DNA of 64,000 nt, from NCBI GenBank assembly GCA_002389765.1, contig DGQM01000019.1, positions 89,447 through 153,446 of the forward strand, given 5' to 3'. Both the position numbers and the translations under genes were made by a program. This stretch comes from Bacteroidetes bacterium UBA4414. Lineage in GTDB: Bacteria > Bacteroidota > Bacteroidia > Chitinophagales > Chitinophagaceae. Positions 1-8,289 of this stretch are shown here, in pieces (the stretch's first letter is position 1; the number at the start of each line of letters is the position of its first letter). The notes under the pieces were generated by a model. The model was not told the origin of the DNA and did not search any database. It was given only the letters and a program-made list of their open reading frames with translations.

Positions 1-1
1 A

Positions 2-253
2 GGTAAGATAGCTTTCAAAAAACCGATTTCCTGCCATTTATATCCTATTCGCATCAAGCAGATGGACGGCTACGAGGCTGTAAACTACGAGCCACGCAAG
101 CAAATGTGCAAACCTGCCTGCAAGCTGGGTAAGCAATTGAAAGTGCCGGTGTATAAATTTCTGAAAGACTCCATCACCCGCAAATACGGAGAGGAGTTTT
201 ACGACACGCTGGATACCGTAGCTAAAAAAATGAATGCGGATAAAAACCGTTAG
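2..253 (+). CDS. DUF3109 family protein, 3' fragment
   Basis: This is the C-terminal 83 residues of a protein whose start lies before the window; the frame is open from base 2 to the TAG. The pattern C-H-L-Y-P-I-R-I, then A-V-N-Y-E, then two cysteines in M-C-K-P-A-C-K-L-G and V-P-V-Y-K-F-L-K with R-K-Y-G-E-E-F-Y matches the C-terminal half of the Bacteroidota DUF3109 family. The conserved cysteines suggest a metal site, but the function of the family is not established. Its stop overlaps the stop of the convergent downstream gene by 4 nt. Confidence 0.75.
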   Translation, partial: GKIAFKKPISCHLYPIRIKQMDGYEAVNYEPRKQMCKPACKLGKQLKVPVYKFLKDSITRKYGEEFYDTLDTVAKKMNADKNR

Positions 254-609
254 TGTCTGCTGGCACGGATGATGTTTTTCATCACCTGCTTTATTTCTGC
301 TTCCAATTCGGGTGTTATTTCGATAAGCTTTACGTGCTTGGCATGTTTGCCATCACCCTCTACTTTAAGGCTCATTGTATCTGCATCGTCTGTGTAGTGC
401 AGATACAGCACACAGAACTTATCTGTTAACTGAATGCCGAAGAGTACATTATCCGGCTTGCCTTTGCTGTAAAGCGCCACCTTCGATTTTGTGCCACCGA
501 AAATTTGTTCATGAATGAGCTTGTCTACACGCAATGCAAGCCCTTTAAGCTGCATAGCGGTTTTTTGCAAAGACTCAGGCCTGCCCTCTAATAGTGCTTC
601 AAATGTCAT
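250..609 (-). CDS. DUF1801-like domain protein
   Basis: A 119-residue soluble protein with the layout of the DUF1801/YdhG-like fold: an N-terminal helical part, a central beta region (K-V-A-L-Y-S, F-G-I-Q-L, V-L-Y-L-H-Y) and the L-K-V-E-G-D-G-K-H-A-K-H-V-K-L stretch typical of the family near residues 82-96, ending in a helix. These proteins share a fold with frataxin-like or ligand-binding domains, and their cellular role is unknown. It lies 31 nt downstream of rpoN on the same strand, so it may be read from the rpoN promoter. A second DUF1801 protein is encoded at 38095-38448. Confidence 0.6.
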   Translation of the reverse strand: MTFEALLEGRPESLQKTAMQLKGLALRVDKLIHEQIFGGTKSKVALYSKGKPDNVLFGIQLTDKFCVLYLHYTDDADTMSLKVEGDGKHAKHVKLIEITPELEAEIKQVMKNIIRASRH

Positions 610-640
610 AATGGGGGTGATGAATAAATTGTGAATTGTA

Positions 641-2131
641 CTACAATTCTTTGCGCAAACGTGCCACGGGGATGTTCAACTGCTCGCGGTACTTTGCTAC
701 GGTACGGCGAGCTATGTTATAACCTTTTTCCTGCAGCATCTCTGTCAATTTCTCGTCAGAGTGTGGTTTGCGTTTGTTTTCACTGCCGATAATGTCGTTT
801 AGTATTGTCTTTACCTCTCTTGTTGATACTTCTTCACCACTTTCCGTTTGCAATGCCTCAGAGAAGAAGTACTTCAGTTTATATGTGCCGAACTCAGTTT
901 GTACAAATTTGCTGTTTGCTACGCGCGATACAGTAGAAACGTCTAATGCCGTCATCTGTGCAATGTCTTTAAGAATCATTGGCTTCAGCGACGTCTCATC
1001 ACCACTCAGAAAAAACTCTGTTTGGAATACGATGATAGCCTGCATGGTTTGCAGCAGGGTATGTTGCCTTTGCTTGATGGCATCTATAAACCACTTGGCA
1101 GAATCCAGTTTTTGCTTGATGAACTGTACTGCTTCTTTCTGGCGTTTGTCTTTTTTATCGCCACGGTCGTAGGCGCGCATCATCTCTTTATAGCCGTCTG
1201 ATATTCTCAGTTCAGGTGCATTTTTAGAGTTGAGCGATAGCTCCAGTTTGCCGTTGTTGTTGAATACAAAGAAATCTGGGATGATATAGCTTTCTGCCTT
1301 GTTGACAATGGCAAAAGCCGCACCCGGCTTCGGGTTCAGTTTGATGATAGAATTGATGACTTCTTTAAAGTCCTCATTATTCAGCCCCAGATGGCGCTGT
1401 ATTTTGTCGTAGTGTTTTTTGATAAACTCGTTGAAGTATTTATCTATTACTTCAATGGCATTGCGCGACGCTTTTGTTTGTGGGTCTATCCTTTTCAGTT
1501 GCAGCAGCAGACATTCCTGTAGCGTCCAAGCACACAAGCCGGGAGGATCGAACTGTTGGATTTTTGCAATCAACGCGTTTACCTCTGCTTCATCGGTATA
1601 TATGTTTTGCCCGAAAGCAAGGTCATCTACAAGCGCCGTTATTTCTCTGCGCAGGTAGCCGTCTTCATCAAGGCTGCCGATAATCTGTTCTGCAATGGCA
1701 TGTGCACGTTCGTCCAGTTCCAGCATGCCCAGTTGGTCCAGCACATGGTCGTGAAAACTTGTTTCTACACGTACCGGTGAGCTGCCACGTTCCGTATCTC
1801 CGCTATTGCCATAATAGTCATCGCCGTAATCTCTGCCGGAGTCATCATCTTCGTGACGCAAAAAATCATCTATATCTACTTTCTCTGCTGTGTCATCGCT
1901 CAGTTCTACATCGTCTGCTTCATCAAACTCGTCGTTGCTTTCATTGTCTTGCAGGTCATATTCATCAGTCGTGTTATCCTCATTGCCTACTTCCAATGCG
2001 GGGTTTTCTTCCAGTTCTTCCTTAATTCTTTCTTCCAGATTGGCAGTAGGTATCTGCAACAGTTTCATGAGCTGAATCTGTTGTGGGGATAGTTTTTGTA
2101 ATAACTTCTGCTGTTGCGACTGTCTGAGCAT
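641..2131 (-). CDS. rpoN: RNA polymerase sigma-54 factor
   Basis: A 496-residue sigma-54. It has the three standard regions: a glutamine/leucine-rich activator-interacting region I (residues 1-47, rich in Q-Q and L-Q), a very acidic region II (about 50-120, many D/E), and a core-binding and DNA-binding C-terminal part. The RpoN box A-R-R-T-V-A-K-Y-R-E is at residues 474-483, and the HTH just before it is intact. It directs transcription from -24/-12 promoters with an AAA+ enhancer-binding protein; no such activator is in this window. The start is the first ATG, 17 nt downstream of a TATTTTTG element. Length is normal for Bacteroidota. Confidence 0.96.
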   Translation of the reverse strand: MLRQSQQQKLLQKLSPQQIQLMKLLQIPTANLEERIKEELEENPALEVGNEDNTTDEYDLQDNESNDEFDEADDVELSDDTAEKVDIDDFLRHEDDDSGRDYGDDYYGNSGDTERGSSPVRVETSFHDHVLDQLGMLELDERAHAIAEQIIGSLDEDGYLRREITALVDDLAFGQNIYTDEAEVNALIAKIQQFDPPGLCAWTLQECLLLQLKRIDPQTKASRNAIEVIDKYFNEFIKKHYDKIQRHLGLNNEDFKEVINSIIKLNPKPGAAFAIVNKAESYIIPDFFVFNNNGKLELSLNSKNAPELRISDGYKEMMRAYDRGDKKDKRQKEAVQFIKQKLDSAKWFIDAIKQRQHTLLQTMQAIIVFQTEFFLSGDETSLKPMILKDIAQMTALDVSTVSRVANSKFVQTEFGTYKLKYFFSEALQTESGEEVSTREVKTILNDIIGSENKRKPHSDEKLTEMLQEKGYNIARRTVAKYREQLNIPVARLRKEL

Positions 2132-2147
2132 ATTCCTGTCTTCCTTA

Positions 2148-2155
2148 CAAAAATA
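2148..2155 (-). promoter_or_regulatory. -7 element (TATTTTTG) of rpoN
   Basis: On the minus strand the sequence TATTTTTG fits the Bacteroidota TAnnTTTG -7 consensus and ends 16 nt before the rpoN ATG. A TTTG lies upstream at 2181-2178, with 22 nt between, slightly wider than the usual -33 spacing. Start and strength are inferred. Confidence 0.45.
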
Positions 2156-2296
2156 AAATTTACGATGACAAATAGGCCAAAGCGACAGACTATTTCAAAA
2201 ACCTGACTTTATCTTAACAATCATTTGGGGGTTGGCAGGCTTCTTTTATCGAAACTTGTTTTGTACTTTTCTGCACAAATGTATCGTGGTTAGTGC

Positions 2297-3508
2297 ATGA
2301 GTAAGAAGCCATATATATCGCCATCGTTTTCCTATGTTCCGCTGGAGGAAACACTGGAAATACTGCCAAAAAAGAAAGACCTTTTTATAGGAATACCTAA
2401 AGAAAGTTCCTTTCAGGAGAATCGTGTGGCACTGACACCCGAGGCGGTTTCTGTTTTAGTTAATAATGGTCACGATGTAGTGGTAGAACATAACGCCGGC
2501 GAAGGCTCTTTTTACTTCGATAGCGATTATAGTGAAGCAGGTGCACGCATCGTGTACGAGAAATCGGAAGTATACAAAGCAACGACCATCATTAAATCGG
2601 CACCAATATCTGAAGAAGAGGTAGCATTGCTGCAACCTAATCAGGTGGTGATATCGCCTATACATATGCCTTTTCTGAAAAAGGAAATGATAGAGCATCT
2701 GATACAGAAGAAGATTATTGCAATTGCATTCGACTCCATAAAAGACGATTCGGGGACATATCCTATTGTACGCTCTATGAGCGAAATAGCGGGGAGCTCT
2801 GCCATACTCACGGCCGCTAAATACCTGAATAACGTACACAACGGTAAGGGTATACTTTTGGGTGGTATATCGGGCGTTCCCCCAGCCAAAGTACTGATAC
2901 TTGGTGCGGGTGTTGTGGGAGAATTTGCTGCACGTACTGCATTAGGTCTGGGTGCCTCGGTTATGATATTTGATAACTCCATCTACAGACTGATGCGTTT
3001 GCAGAATAACATAGGCAGGCGTTGTTCTACATCTGTAATTGAACCTGTAACCCTGGCTGAAGAGCTGGCAAATACAGATGTAGTAGTAGGTGCTTTAAAG
3101 CCAAAGAACGGCATTACACCTGTCGTAGTGACAGACGAGATGGTGAGCAATATGAAGGCAGGCTCTGTAATTGTAGACGTAAGTATAGATCGTGGTGGCT
3201 GCTTTGAAACATCGAAAGCAACCACGCACGAAAACCCGATATATAAGAAGTATGATGTGATACACTACTGTGTGCCCAATATGGCATCCGCAGTATCGCG
3301 TACCGCATCGCGGGCTATCAGCAATGTATTGATGCCCATTATGATGCAGTGTGCTGATATGGGGGGCTTTGAAAGCCTGATACAGGCAAAAGGCGGCATA
3401 CGTAATGGGGTGTATATGTACAAAGGTTGTGTGACGAATGCGCCGATAGCCAAACGTTTTAACTTTAAATACACTGATCTGGATTTGCTGCTGGCAACCC
3501 AGAGCTAA
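2297..3508 (+). CDS. ald: alanine dehydrogenase
   Basis: A 403-residue AlaDH/PNT-family enzyme, catalysing NAD-dependent interconversion of L-alanine and pyruvate plus ammonia in the cytoplasm. Visible are G-I-P-K-E (32-36) with E-N-R-V-A-L-T-P (41-48) of the N-terminal domain, M-S-E-I-A-G at 161-166, and the Rossmann glycine motif G-A-G-V-V-G at 203-208. The protein carries about 28 extra residues before the usual start of the family, a form common in Bacteroidota. A transhydrogenase alpha subunit is less likely because no beta or membrane subunit is nearby. A TACTTTTC sequence 26 nt upstream resembles a -7 element with one mismatch. Confidence 0.93.
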   Translation: MSKKPYISPSFSYVPLEETLEILPKKKDLFIGIPKESSFQENRVALTPEAVSVLVNNGHDVVVEHNAGEGSFYFDSDYSEAGARIVYEKSEVYKATTIIKSAPISEEEVALLQPNQVVISPIHMPFLKKEMIEHLIQKKIIAIAFDSIKDDSGTYPIVRSMSEIAGSSAILTAAKYLNNVHNGKGILLGGISGVPPAKVLILGAGVVGEFAARTALGLGASVMIFDNSIYRLMRLQNNIGRRCSTSVIEPVTLAEELANTDVVVGALKPKNGITPVVVTDEMVSNMKAGSVIVDVSIDRGGCFETSKATTHENPIYKKYDVIHYCVPNMASAVSRTASRAISNVLMPIMMQCADMGGFESLIQAKGGIRNGVYMYKGCVTNAPIAKRFNFKYTDLDLLLATQS

Positions 3509-3527
3509 CTATAAGCTGAGGAATTGT

Positions 3528-3884
3528 ATGCCCAACAACAGAATGAATAAAACCATTGCCGGATACCATCTGCTGATGATATTATCGGCAGTAGACTATC
3601 GTATAAGCGTACATGAAGATAATGTGATACGTGAGTATATAGTGGAAGAATTCCCGTTTAGGGTGAATCTTGATAAACAAATGGAAATCATCAGCAACCT
3701 GCGCCACGATGAGTGGGAAGCTCACTTCCAGAAAGCATTAGATGATTTTTACGACGACTCTACAGAAGAAGAGCGCAACAGCCTGTTGCGTTTCGCTATC
3801 AAACTAACGAAGGCTGATAATGTGATTACTAAAGAAGAGAATCATTACCTGAATCTCCTCTTTAATGCATGGAAGCCTGAGTAG
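3528..3884 (+). CDS. TerB-like protein
   Basis: A 118-residue all-helical acidic protein. The segments S-A-V-D-Y-R-I-S-V-H-E-D near residue 20 and T-K-A-D-N-V-I-T-K-E-E near residue 98 show the two-repeat acidic pattern of TerB/DjlA-type helical domains, which bind metal ions in TerB. It starts 19 nt after ald and is probably co-transcribed. No link to tellurite resistance should be assumed; the domain is widespread in proteins of unknown role. Confidence 0.6.
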   Translation: MPNNRMNKTIAGYHLLMILSAVDYRISVHEDNVIREYIVEEFPFRVNLDKQMEIISNLRHDEWEAHFQKALDDFYDDSTEEERNSLLRFAIKLTKADNVITKEENHYLNLLFNAWKPE

Positions 3885-3888
3885 TTGA

Positions 3889-4704
3889 TTACTTGTTCAA
3901 TCCCAACAACAACAGTACGATAATACCTGCTATAATGCGGTAAATGCCAAACAGCCTGAAACCGTATTTCTGCAGGAAGCTGATGAATGATTTGATAGCT
4001 ATCATAGCTACTACGAATGATACTATTGCGCCTACGCCGAATATCATCAGATTGTCGCTGTTCTGTGTCAGCATTTCGTAGCCCTTCATTTCTGTACCGT
4101 TCACCGTCCAGTGTTTCAGTATCAGCGAATACCCTGTTGCTGCTGCCATAGTAGGCACTGCCAGGAAGAATGAGAACTCTGCTGCCACACTGCGCGTCAG
4201 TTTTTGTTGCATACCACCTATGATGGTTGCTGCACTGCGACTAACGCCCGGTATCATAGAGATACACTGCCACAAGCCAATGACAAAGCCATTTTTGTGT
4301 GTGATGTTTTCTTCTGTAGTAATAGTAGGGTTGTTGAATGCCTTATCTATAAACAACAATACTACGCCACCCAGTATCAGCGATACGGAAACCGTGAGCG
4401 GGCTTTCCAATAGCTCTTCAATAGCATCGTTGAACAGGAAACCAAGTACCAGTGCAGGTACTACAGCCACTATCAGTTTTACATAAAACTGCCATTTTTT
4501 GAAATCGAAAAACTTCTTCCAATACAATACGACTACAGACAGAATAGCGCCCAGTTGTATGCACACCTCGAACAATTTTGTAAAGCTATCTTCCTGAATG
4601 CCCATGAAGTAGCTGGCAAGTATCATGTGTCCTGTAGATGAAATAGGTAAAAACTCTGTGATGCCCTCTACGATGCCAAGGATGATTGATTGGAATAAAG
4701 TCAT
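3889..4704 (-). CDS. uppP: undecaprenyl-diphosphate phosphatase
   Basis: A 271-residue polytopic membrane protein of the BacA/UppP family, which recycles undecaprenyl diphosphate to the monophosphate lipid carrier for peptidoglycan and glycan synthesis. The two signatures are present: E-G-I-T-E-F-L-P-I-S-S-T-G-H at residues 13-26 and P-G-V-S-R-S at 152-157, containing the catalytic Glu, Ser and Arg residues. Its ATG overlaps the queE stop (TAATG), which suggests translational coupling in a folD-queE-uppP operon. It ends 4 nt from the stop of the convergent TerB-like gene. Confidence 0.95.
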   Translation of the reverse strand: MTLFQSIILGIVEGITEFLPISSTGHMILASYFMGIQEDSFTKLFEVCIQLGAILSVVVLYWKKFFDFKKWQFYVKLIVAVVPALVLGFLFNDAIEELLESPLTVSVSLILGGVVLLFIDKAFNNPTITTEENITHKNGFVIGLWQCISMIPGVSRSAATIIGGMQQKLTRSVAAEFSFFLAVPTMAAATGYSLILKHWTVNGTEMKGYEMLTQNSDNLMIFGVGAIVSFVVAMIAIKSFISFLQKYGFRLFGIYRIIAGIIVLLLLGLNK

Positions 4705-5324
4705 TATGGTATGTTGATGTATTTATGTGTTTGCAACGACAATTGCCATTGCGGATGTTGTTTTATGTAATCGATAATAAGTGGTGTCATGCTATCTATA
4801 CGGCTCCATTCGGGTTGCAGGTACAGCTTACATTGCTTGCTCACTTTCGCAGCGTGTTCTTCTGCCCATGCAAAGTCCGATTTGTTGTACACCACAATCT
4901 TCAACTCATCTGCCAACTCCATATTCTCTTCCAGCGGTGCTTTGAATTTTTTAGGAGACAACGTTATAAAGTCGAGTTTGCCACTAAGCGGGTGCGCGCC
5001 GGATGTTTCTATGTGTACACGAAAGCCTTCGTGATGCAGCGATTGGCAGATAGCCGTAAGATTGTGCATAGCAGGTTCGCCGCCTGTTATTACAGCAATG
5101 CGCCCGGGATGTGCAGATGCAACAGCACTTATTTCTTCCACCGTCATCACAGGGTGTTTAGAAGCATCCCAGCTGTCTTTTACATCGCACCACACACAAC
5201 CTACATCGCACCCGCCAAGACGGATGAAGTAGGCAGCCTGTCCGCTATACATACCCTCTCCCTGAAGCGTGTAGAAATGCTCCATCACGGGGTATGATGT
5301 TATTTGATTAGTAGTAACAGACAC
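4704..5324 (-). CDS. queE: 7-carboxy-7-deazaguanine synthase
   Basis: A 206-residue radical SAM enzyme making 7-carboxy-7-deazaguanine from 6-carboxytetrahydropterin in the queuosine/preQ0 pathway. The cluster cysteines are C39-x3-C43-x2-C46 (C-D-V-G-C-V-W-C), preceded by the family motif Y-T-L-Q-G-E-G at 18-24. The start is GTG at 5324, 4 nt after the folD stop; the next ATG (5285) would leave only one residue before the E-H-F-Y-T-L-Q-G-E-G core, so GTG is preferred. The other queuosine genes are not in the window. It sits in an operon between folD and uppP. Confidence 0.93.
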   Translation of the reverse strand: MSVTTNQITSYPVMEHFYTLQGEGMYSGQAAYFIRLGGCDVGCVWCDVKDSWDASKHPVMTVEEISAVASAHPGRIAVITGGEPAMHNLTAICQSLHHEGFRVHIETSGAHPLSGKLDFITLSPKKFKAPLEENMELADELKIVVYNKSDFAWAEEHAAKVSKQCKLYLQPEWSRIDSMTPLIIDYIKQHPQWQLSLQTHKYINIP

Positions 5325-5328
5325 GGTA

Positions 5329-6204
5329 TTAAATATGTTGTTTCGCTGCTTCCAGTGTGTTTTTCATCAGGCCGCAAATAGTCATCAGCCCTACGCCACC
5401 TGGTACAGGTGTTATATAGCTGCATTTAGGTGCTACATTGTCAAAGTCAACATCGCCTACCAGACGGGATCCGCTTTTCTTTGTAGCATCATCTATACGG
5501 TTGATACCTACGTCCAGCACTATAGCACCTTCTTTTACCATATCGGCAGTAATATAGCGCGGACGGCCAATAGCAGCCACGATGATATCTGCTTGCAGGC
5601 AAATCTCTTTCAGGTTTTTTGTTTTGCTGTGGCAAATGGTAACGGTAGCATTGCCGGGGTTGGCATTGCGGCTCATCAGTACACTCATAGGAGTACCAAC
5701 TATGTTACTACGGCCTACTACCACGCAGTGCATTCCTGAGGTGTTGATGCCATAATGTTCCAGCATGAGCAGCATACCGTATGGTGTAGCAGGTAGGTAG
5801 CTTGATTGCCCCAGTACCATCTTACCTTGCGATACAGGGTGGAAACCATCCACGTCTTTACCTGCATCTATGGTATTGATAACCGCATCGTCGCTGATGT
5901 GCTTTGGCAATGGCAACTGTACCAGTATACCATCTATGCGGGCATCATTATTCAGTTTTTTTATTTCTTCCAGCAAGGCCACTTCCGTAATGCTTTCGTC
6001 GAAACGTAGCAAGGTAGAGCCGAAGCCCAGTTCTTCGCAGGTGCGCACTTTAGAACCTACATAGGTCTCGCTGGCAGGATTATTGCCTACCAGTATGGCT
6101 GCCAGGTGGGGTACTTTGCCCGTTTTGGCTTTCAGTTCTTCGGTTTCTTGTTTAATCTGCGCTTTGATGTGGGCGGATACCGCTTTGCCGTCGAGTAATT
6201 GCAT
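5329..6204 (-). CDS. folD: bifunctional methylene-THF dehydrogenase/cyclohydrolase
   Basis: A 291-residue FolD, interconverting 5,10-methylene-, methenyl- and 10-formyl-tetrahydrofolate with NADP. Seen are Y-V-G-S-K-V-R-T-C near residues 50-58 with the catalytic Tyr and Lys, G-I-L-V-Q-L-P-L-P near 96-104, V-V-G-R-S-N-I-V-G-T-P (NADP loop) and P-V-P-G-G-V-G-L-M-T near the C-terminus. The length is typical. It is the first gene of the folD-queE-uppP operon. Its ATG follows TATCTTTG by only 4 nt, so the mRNA is probably leaderless or nearly so. Confidence 0.96.
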   Translation of the reverse strand: MQLLDGKAVSAHIKAQIKQETEELKAKTGKVPHLAAILVGNNPASETYVGSKVRTCEELGFGSTLLRFDESITEVALLEEIKKLNNDARIDGILVQLPLPKHISDDAVINTIDAGKDVDGFHPVSQGKMVLGQSSYLPATPYGMLLMLEHYGINTSGMHCVVVGRSNIVGTPMSVLMSRNANPGNATVTICHSKTKNLKEICLQADIIVAAIGRPRYITADMVKEGAIVLDVGINRIDDATKKSGSRLVGDVDFDNVAPKCSYITPVPGGVGLMTICGLMKNTLEAAKQHI

Positions 6205-6208
6205 GGCG

Positions 6209-6216
6209 CAAAGATA
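6209..6216 (-). promoter_or_regulatory. -7 element (TATCTTTG) of folD, leaderless geometry
   Basis: TATCTTTG on the minus strand ends 4 nt before the folD start codon. Since transcription in Bacteroidota starts a few bases after the last G of this element, the mRNA would begin at or next to the A of ATG. Confidence 0.55.
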
Positions 6217-6227
6217 AGCCTTATGTG

Positions 6228-6235
6228 TAGTTTTG
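6228..6235 (+). promoter_or_regulatory. -7 element (TAGTTTTG) of the Nif3-like gene
   Basis: TAGTTTTG fits TAnnTTTG and ends 24 nt before the ATG at 6260. It lies back to back with the folD promoter in a 55-bp divergent intergenic region. Confidence 0.45.
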
Positions 6236-6259
6236 TGCTAAAGGCTATATTTACGATCT

Positions 6260-7363
6260 ATGATTTTTGTAAAAGACATCATTGCAGCCATAGAGGCATT
6301 TGCTCCCGTTTCATATCAGGAGGGGTACGATAACAGCGGATTGCAGGTGGGCGATGCCAATGCAGCTGTAACTGGCGTGCTGCTGACGCTGGACGTAACC
6401 GAGGCTGTGCTGGATGAAGCCATGGCTCGCGGGGCGAATATGGTGGTAGCTCATCACCCGGTAATATTTTCGGGGCTGAAGCGCATTACGGGGCGCAATT
6501 ATGTAGAGCGCATTGTACACAAAGCCATCAAAAACGATATACATATTTATGCCGCACATACCAATCTGGATAATGTGCGTGCAGGTGTAAATGCCAAAAT
6601 ATCCGAAAAGCTGGGGCTGGTAGATACCCAAATACTGTCTGTAATGGGTGGTACGCTGCGCAAACTACAGGCCTATGTACCTGTTGCCGATGTAGATAAG
6701 GTGCGCGATGCCCTGTTTGCCGCCGGTGCGGGGCAGATAGGTAAATATAGTGAGTGCAGCTTTGGGGCAGCGGGCAAAGGTACTTTCCGTGCAGCAGCAG
6801 ATGCCAACCCTGTGGTAGGGGTAGCAGGTGGTGCCAGAGAGGTAGCCGAAGAGGTGAAACTGGAGGTATTGCTGGAAAAACACAACGAAAGCAGGGTGTT
6901 AAAAACCCTTTTTGATGTGCATCCGTACGAAGAAGTGGCGTATGAAATATTGGCTTTAGAGAACAAAAACCAGCAATTAGGGGCCGGAATGGTGGGTTTT
7001 TTGCCAAAATCGATGCCGGAAAGTGAGTTTTTGGCTCTTTTGAAGGATAAAATGCAGGTAGCCTGTATTCGCCATACCGACCTGAAAGGTGCAGATATAA
7101 AGAAAGTGGCAATATGTGGTGGCTCAGGTAGCTTTTTGCTGAAGGATGCCATAGCAGCCGGGGCAGATGTTTTTGTAACTGGCGATTTTAAATACCATCA
7201 GTTTTTTGATGCAGAGGGCAGGATAGTGATAGCTGATATAGGGCATTATGAAAGCGAACAATACACTGTAGAAATATTTGCCGATATAATTAATAGAAAA
7301 TTTCCTAATTTTGCCGTCCTTGTATCAATTACTAATACAAATCCGGTAAAATATTATTGCTGA
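6260..7363 (+). CDS. Nif3-like dinuclear metal-binding protein
   Basis: A 367-residue member of the NIF3/YqfO family. Metal ligands typical of the family are seen: V-V-A-H-H-P-V-I-F near residues 62-70, the A-A-H-T-N-L-D motif near 95, and the C-terminal G-D-F-K-Y-H-Q and D-I-G-H-Y-E-S-E segments. The length shows that the long form is encoded, with a PII-like domain inserted between the two metal-binding halves (about 125-230). Members form hexameric toroids; a GTP cyclohydrolase-like role has been proposed for some, but the function is not settled. Its TGA overlaps the ATG of the next gene, a pairing often seen in Bacteroidota. Confidence 0.92.
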   Translation: MIFVKDIIAAIEAFAPVSYQEGYDNSGLQVGDANAAVTGVLLTLDVTEAVLDEAMARGANMVVAHHPVIFSGLKRITGRNYVERIVHKAIKNDIHIYAAHTNLDNVRAGVNAKISEKLGLVDTQILSVMGGTLRKLQAYVPVADVDKVRDALFAAGAGQIGKYSECSFGAAGKGTFRAAADANPVVGVAGGAREVAEEVKLEVLLEKHNESRVLKTLFDVHPYEEVAYEILALENKNQQLGAGMVGFLPKSMPESEFLALLKDKMQVACIRHTDLKGADIKKVAICGGSGSFLLKDAIAAGADVFVTGDFKYHQFFDAEGRIVIADIGHYESEQYTVEIFADIINRKFPNFAVLVSITNTNPVKYYC

Positions 7364-8118
7364 TGGCTACTGTTAAAGACTTTTCGGTTGAAGAAAAACT
7401 CATCGCCGTTCTTACCCTGCAAAAGATTGATTCTAAAATAGATGAAATCAAAACGCTGAAAGGTGAACTGCCGATGGAAGTGAAAGACCTGGAAGATGAG
7501 ATTGAAGGATTGCAGAAACGCGTACAAAACATTGATGCTGAAATAGCAAGTATCAACGAGTTTATCGATCAGAAAACTGAAGGTAAGAAAGAAGCGCTGG
7601 CGCTGATAAAGAAGTACGAAAAGCAACAGGACAACGTAAAGAACAATCGTGAGTTCGAAGCTATCAATAAAGAAATGGAGCTGCAGGAGTTGGAAGTGAA
7701 GCTGAATGAGAAGCACATTAAAGATGCCAACTTCGAACTGAAAGACCGCGCTGTTGCACGCCAACGTACGGAAGATAAAATCAGGGACGTAGAAGACGTG
7801 CTGAAAGGCAAGAAGAAAGAGCTGGAAAAAATAATCGGCGAAACGGAGAAAGAAGAAGCGGTACTGGCTGAAAAATCAAACGCTGCTAGGGAAAAAGTAG
7901 ATGTACGTCTGCTGTCTGCTTACGAGCGCATCCGCAGCAGCTACAGAAACGGTCTGGCAGTAGTGCCTATACATCGTGATTCTTGTGGTGGTTGCTTCAA
8001 CGTTATCCCGCCGCAACGCCAGAGCGAAATCCGCCAGCACAAGAAAATCATCGTGTGCGAACACTGTGGCCGCGTACTGGTAGATACAGACCTGAACGAC
8101 AAAGTAGAAATAAAATAA
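7363..8118 (+). CDS. coiled-coil zinc-ribbon protein (CT398/C4-type)
   Basis: A 251-residue protein: a long charged alpha-helical coiled coil (about residues 15-190) followed by a C-terminal zinc ribbon with C208-x2-C211 and C232-x2-C235. This is the architecture of the CT398/HP0958-like family, implicated as chaperones or RNA-binding factors in a few bacteria. The start is the ATG at 7363, overlapping the upstream stop as TGATG; a TTG two codons earlier is less likely. It forms an operon with the Nif3-like gene and is followed by a strong terminator. Confidence 0.88.
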   Translation: MATVKDFSVEEKLIAVLTLQKIDSKIDEIKTLKGELPMEVKDLEDEIEGLQKRVQNIDAEIASINEFIDQKTEGKKEALALIKKYEKQQDNVKNNREFEAINKEMELQELEVKLNEKHIKDANFELKDRAVARQRTEDKIRDVEDVLKGKKKELEKIIGETEKEEAVLAEKSNAAREKVDVRLLSAYERIRSSYRNGLAVVPIHRDSCGGCFNVIPPQRQSEIRQHKKIIVCEHCGRVLVDTDLNDKVEIK

Positions 8119-8139
8119 GATTTATATAATGTATTGATG

Positions 8140-8172
8140 AAAGGGGCTTATTAAAGCCCCTTTCTCTTTTTA
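8140..8172 (+). terminator. rho-independent terminator
   Basis: A perfect 10-bp stem, AAAGGGGCTT (8140-8149) with AAGCCCCTTT (8154-8163), has an ATTA loop and is followed by CTCTTTTT. It ends the Nif3-like/zinc-ribbon operon. Confidence 0.85.
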
Positions 8173-8186
8173 AGTTTTACCAAATC

Positions 8187-8231
8187 TGTAAGCTTTACAT
8201 TCGTTCCGATATGATTTTTGCCTTACTTTTG
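8187..8231 (+). promoter_or_regulatory. etfB promoter with upstream palindrome
   Basis: TACTTTTG at 8224-8231 fits the -7 consensus and lies 58 nt before etfB. A perfect inverted repeat TGTAA-GCT-TTACA (8187-8199) is centred 38 bp upstream of the last G of the -7 element, a position suitable for an activator. Neither part has a known regulator here. Confidence 0.4.
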
Positions 8232-8289
8232 CCAACCATTCGGGCTACATATTTGTAGTTTGTATTAGTATATCAAATCTCGAAATCTG

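Noticed and set aside
3528..3884. Tellurite resistance role for the TerB-like gene
   Set aside because: No other ter genes are near; the helical domain alone does not support resistance.
4686..5297. Open frame of 203 codons on the plus strand
   Set aside because: It is antisense to queE, which has its radical SAM motif and operon context.
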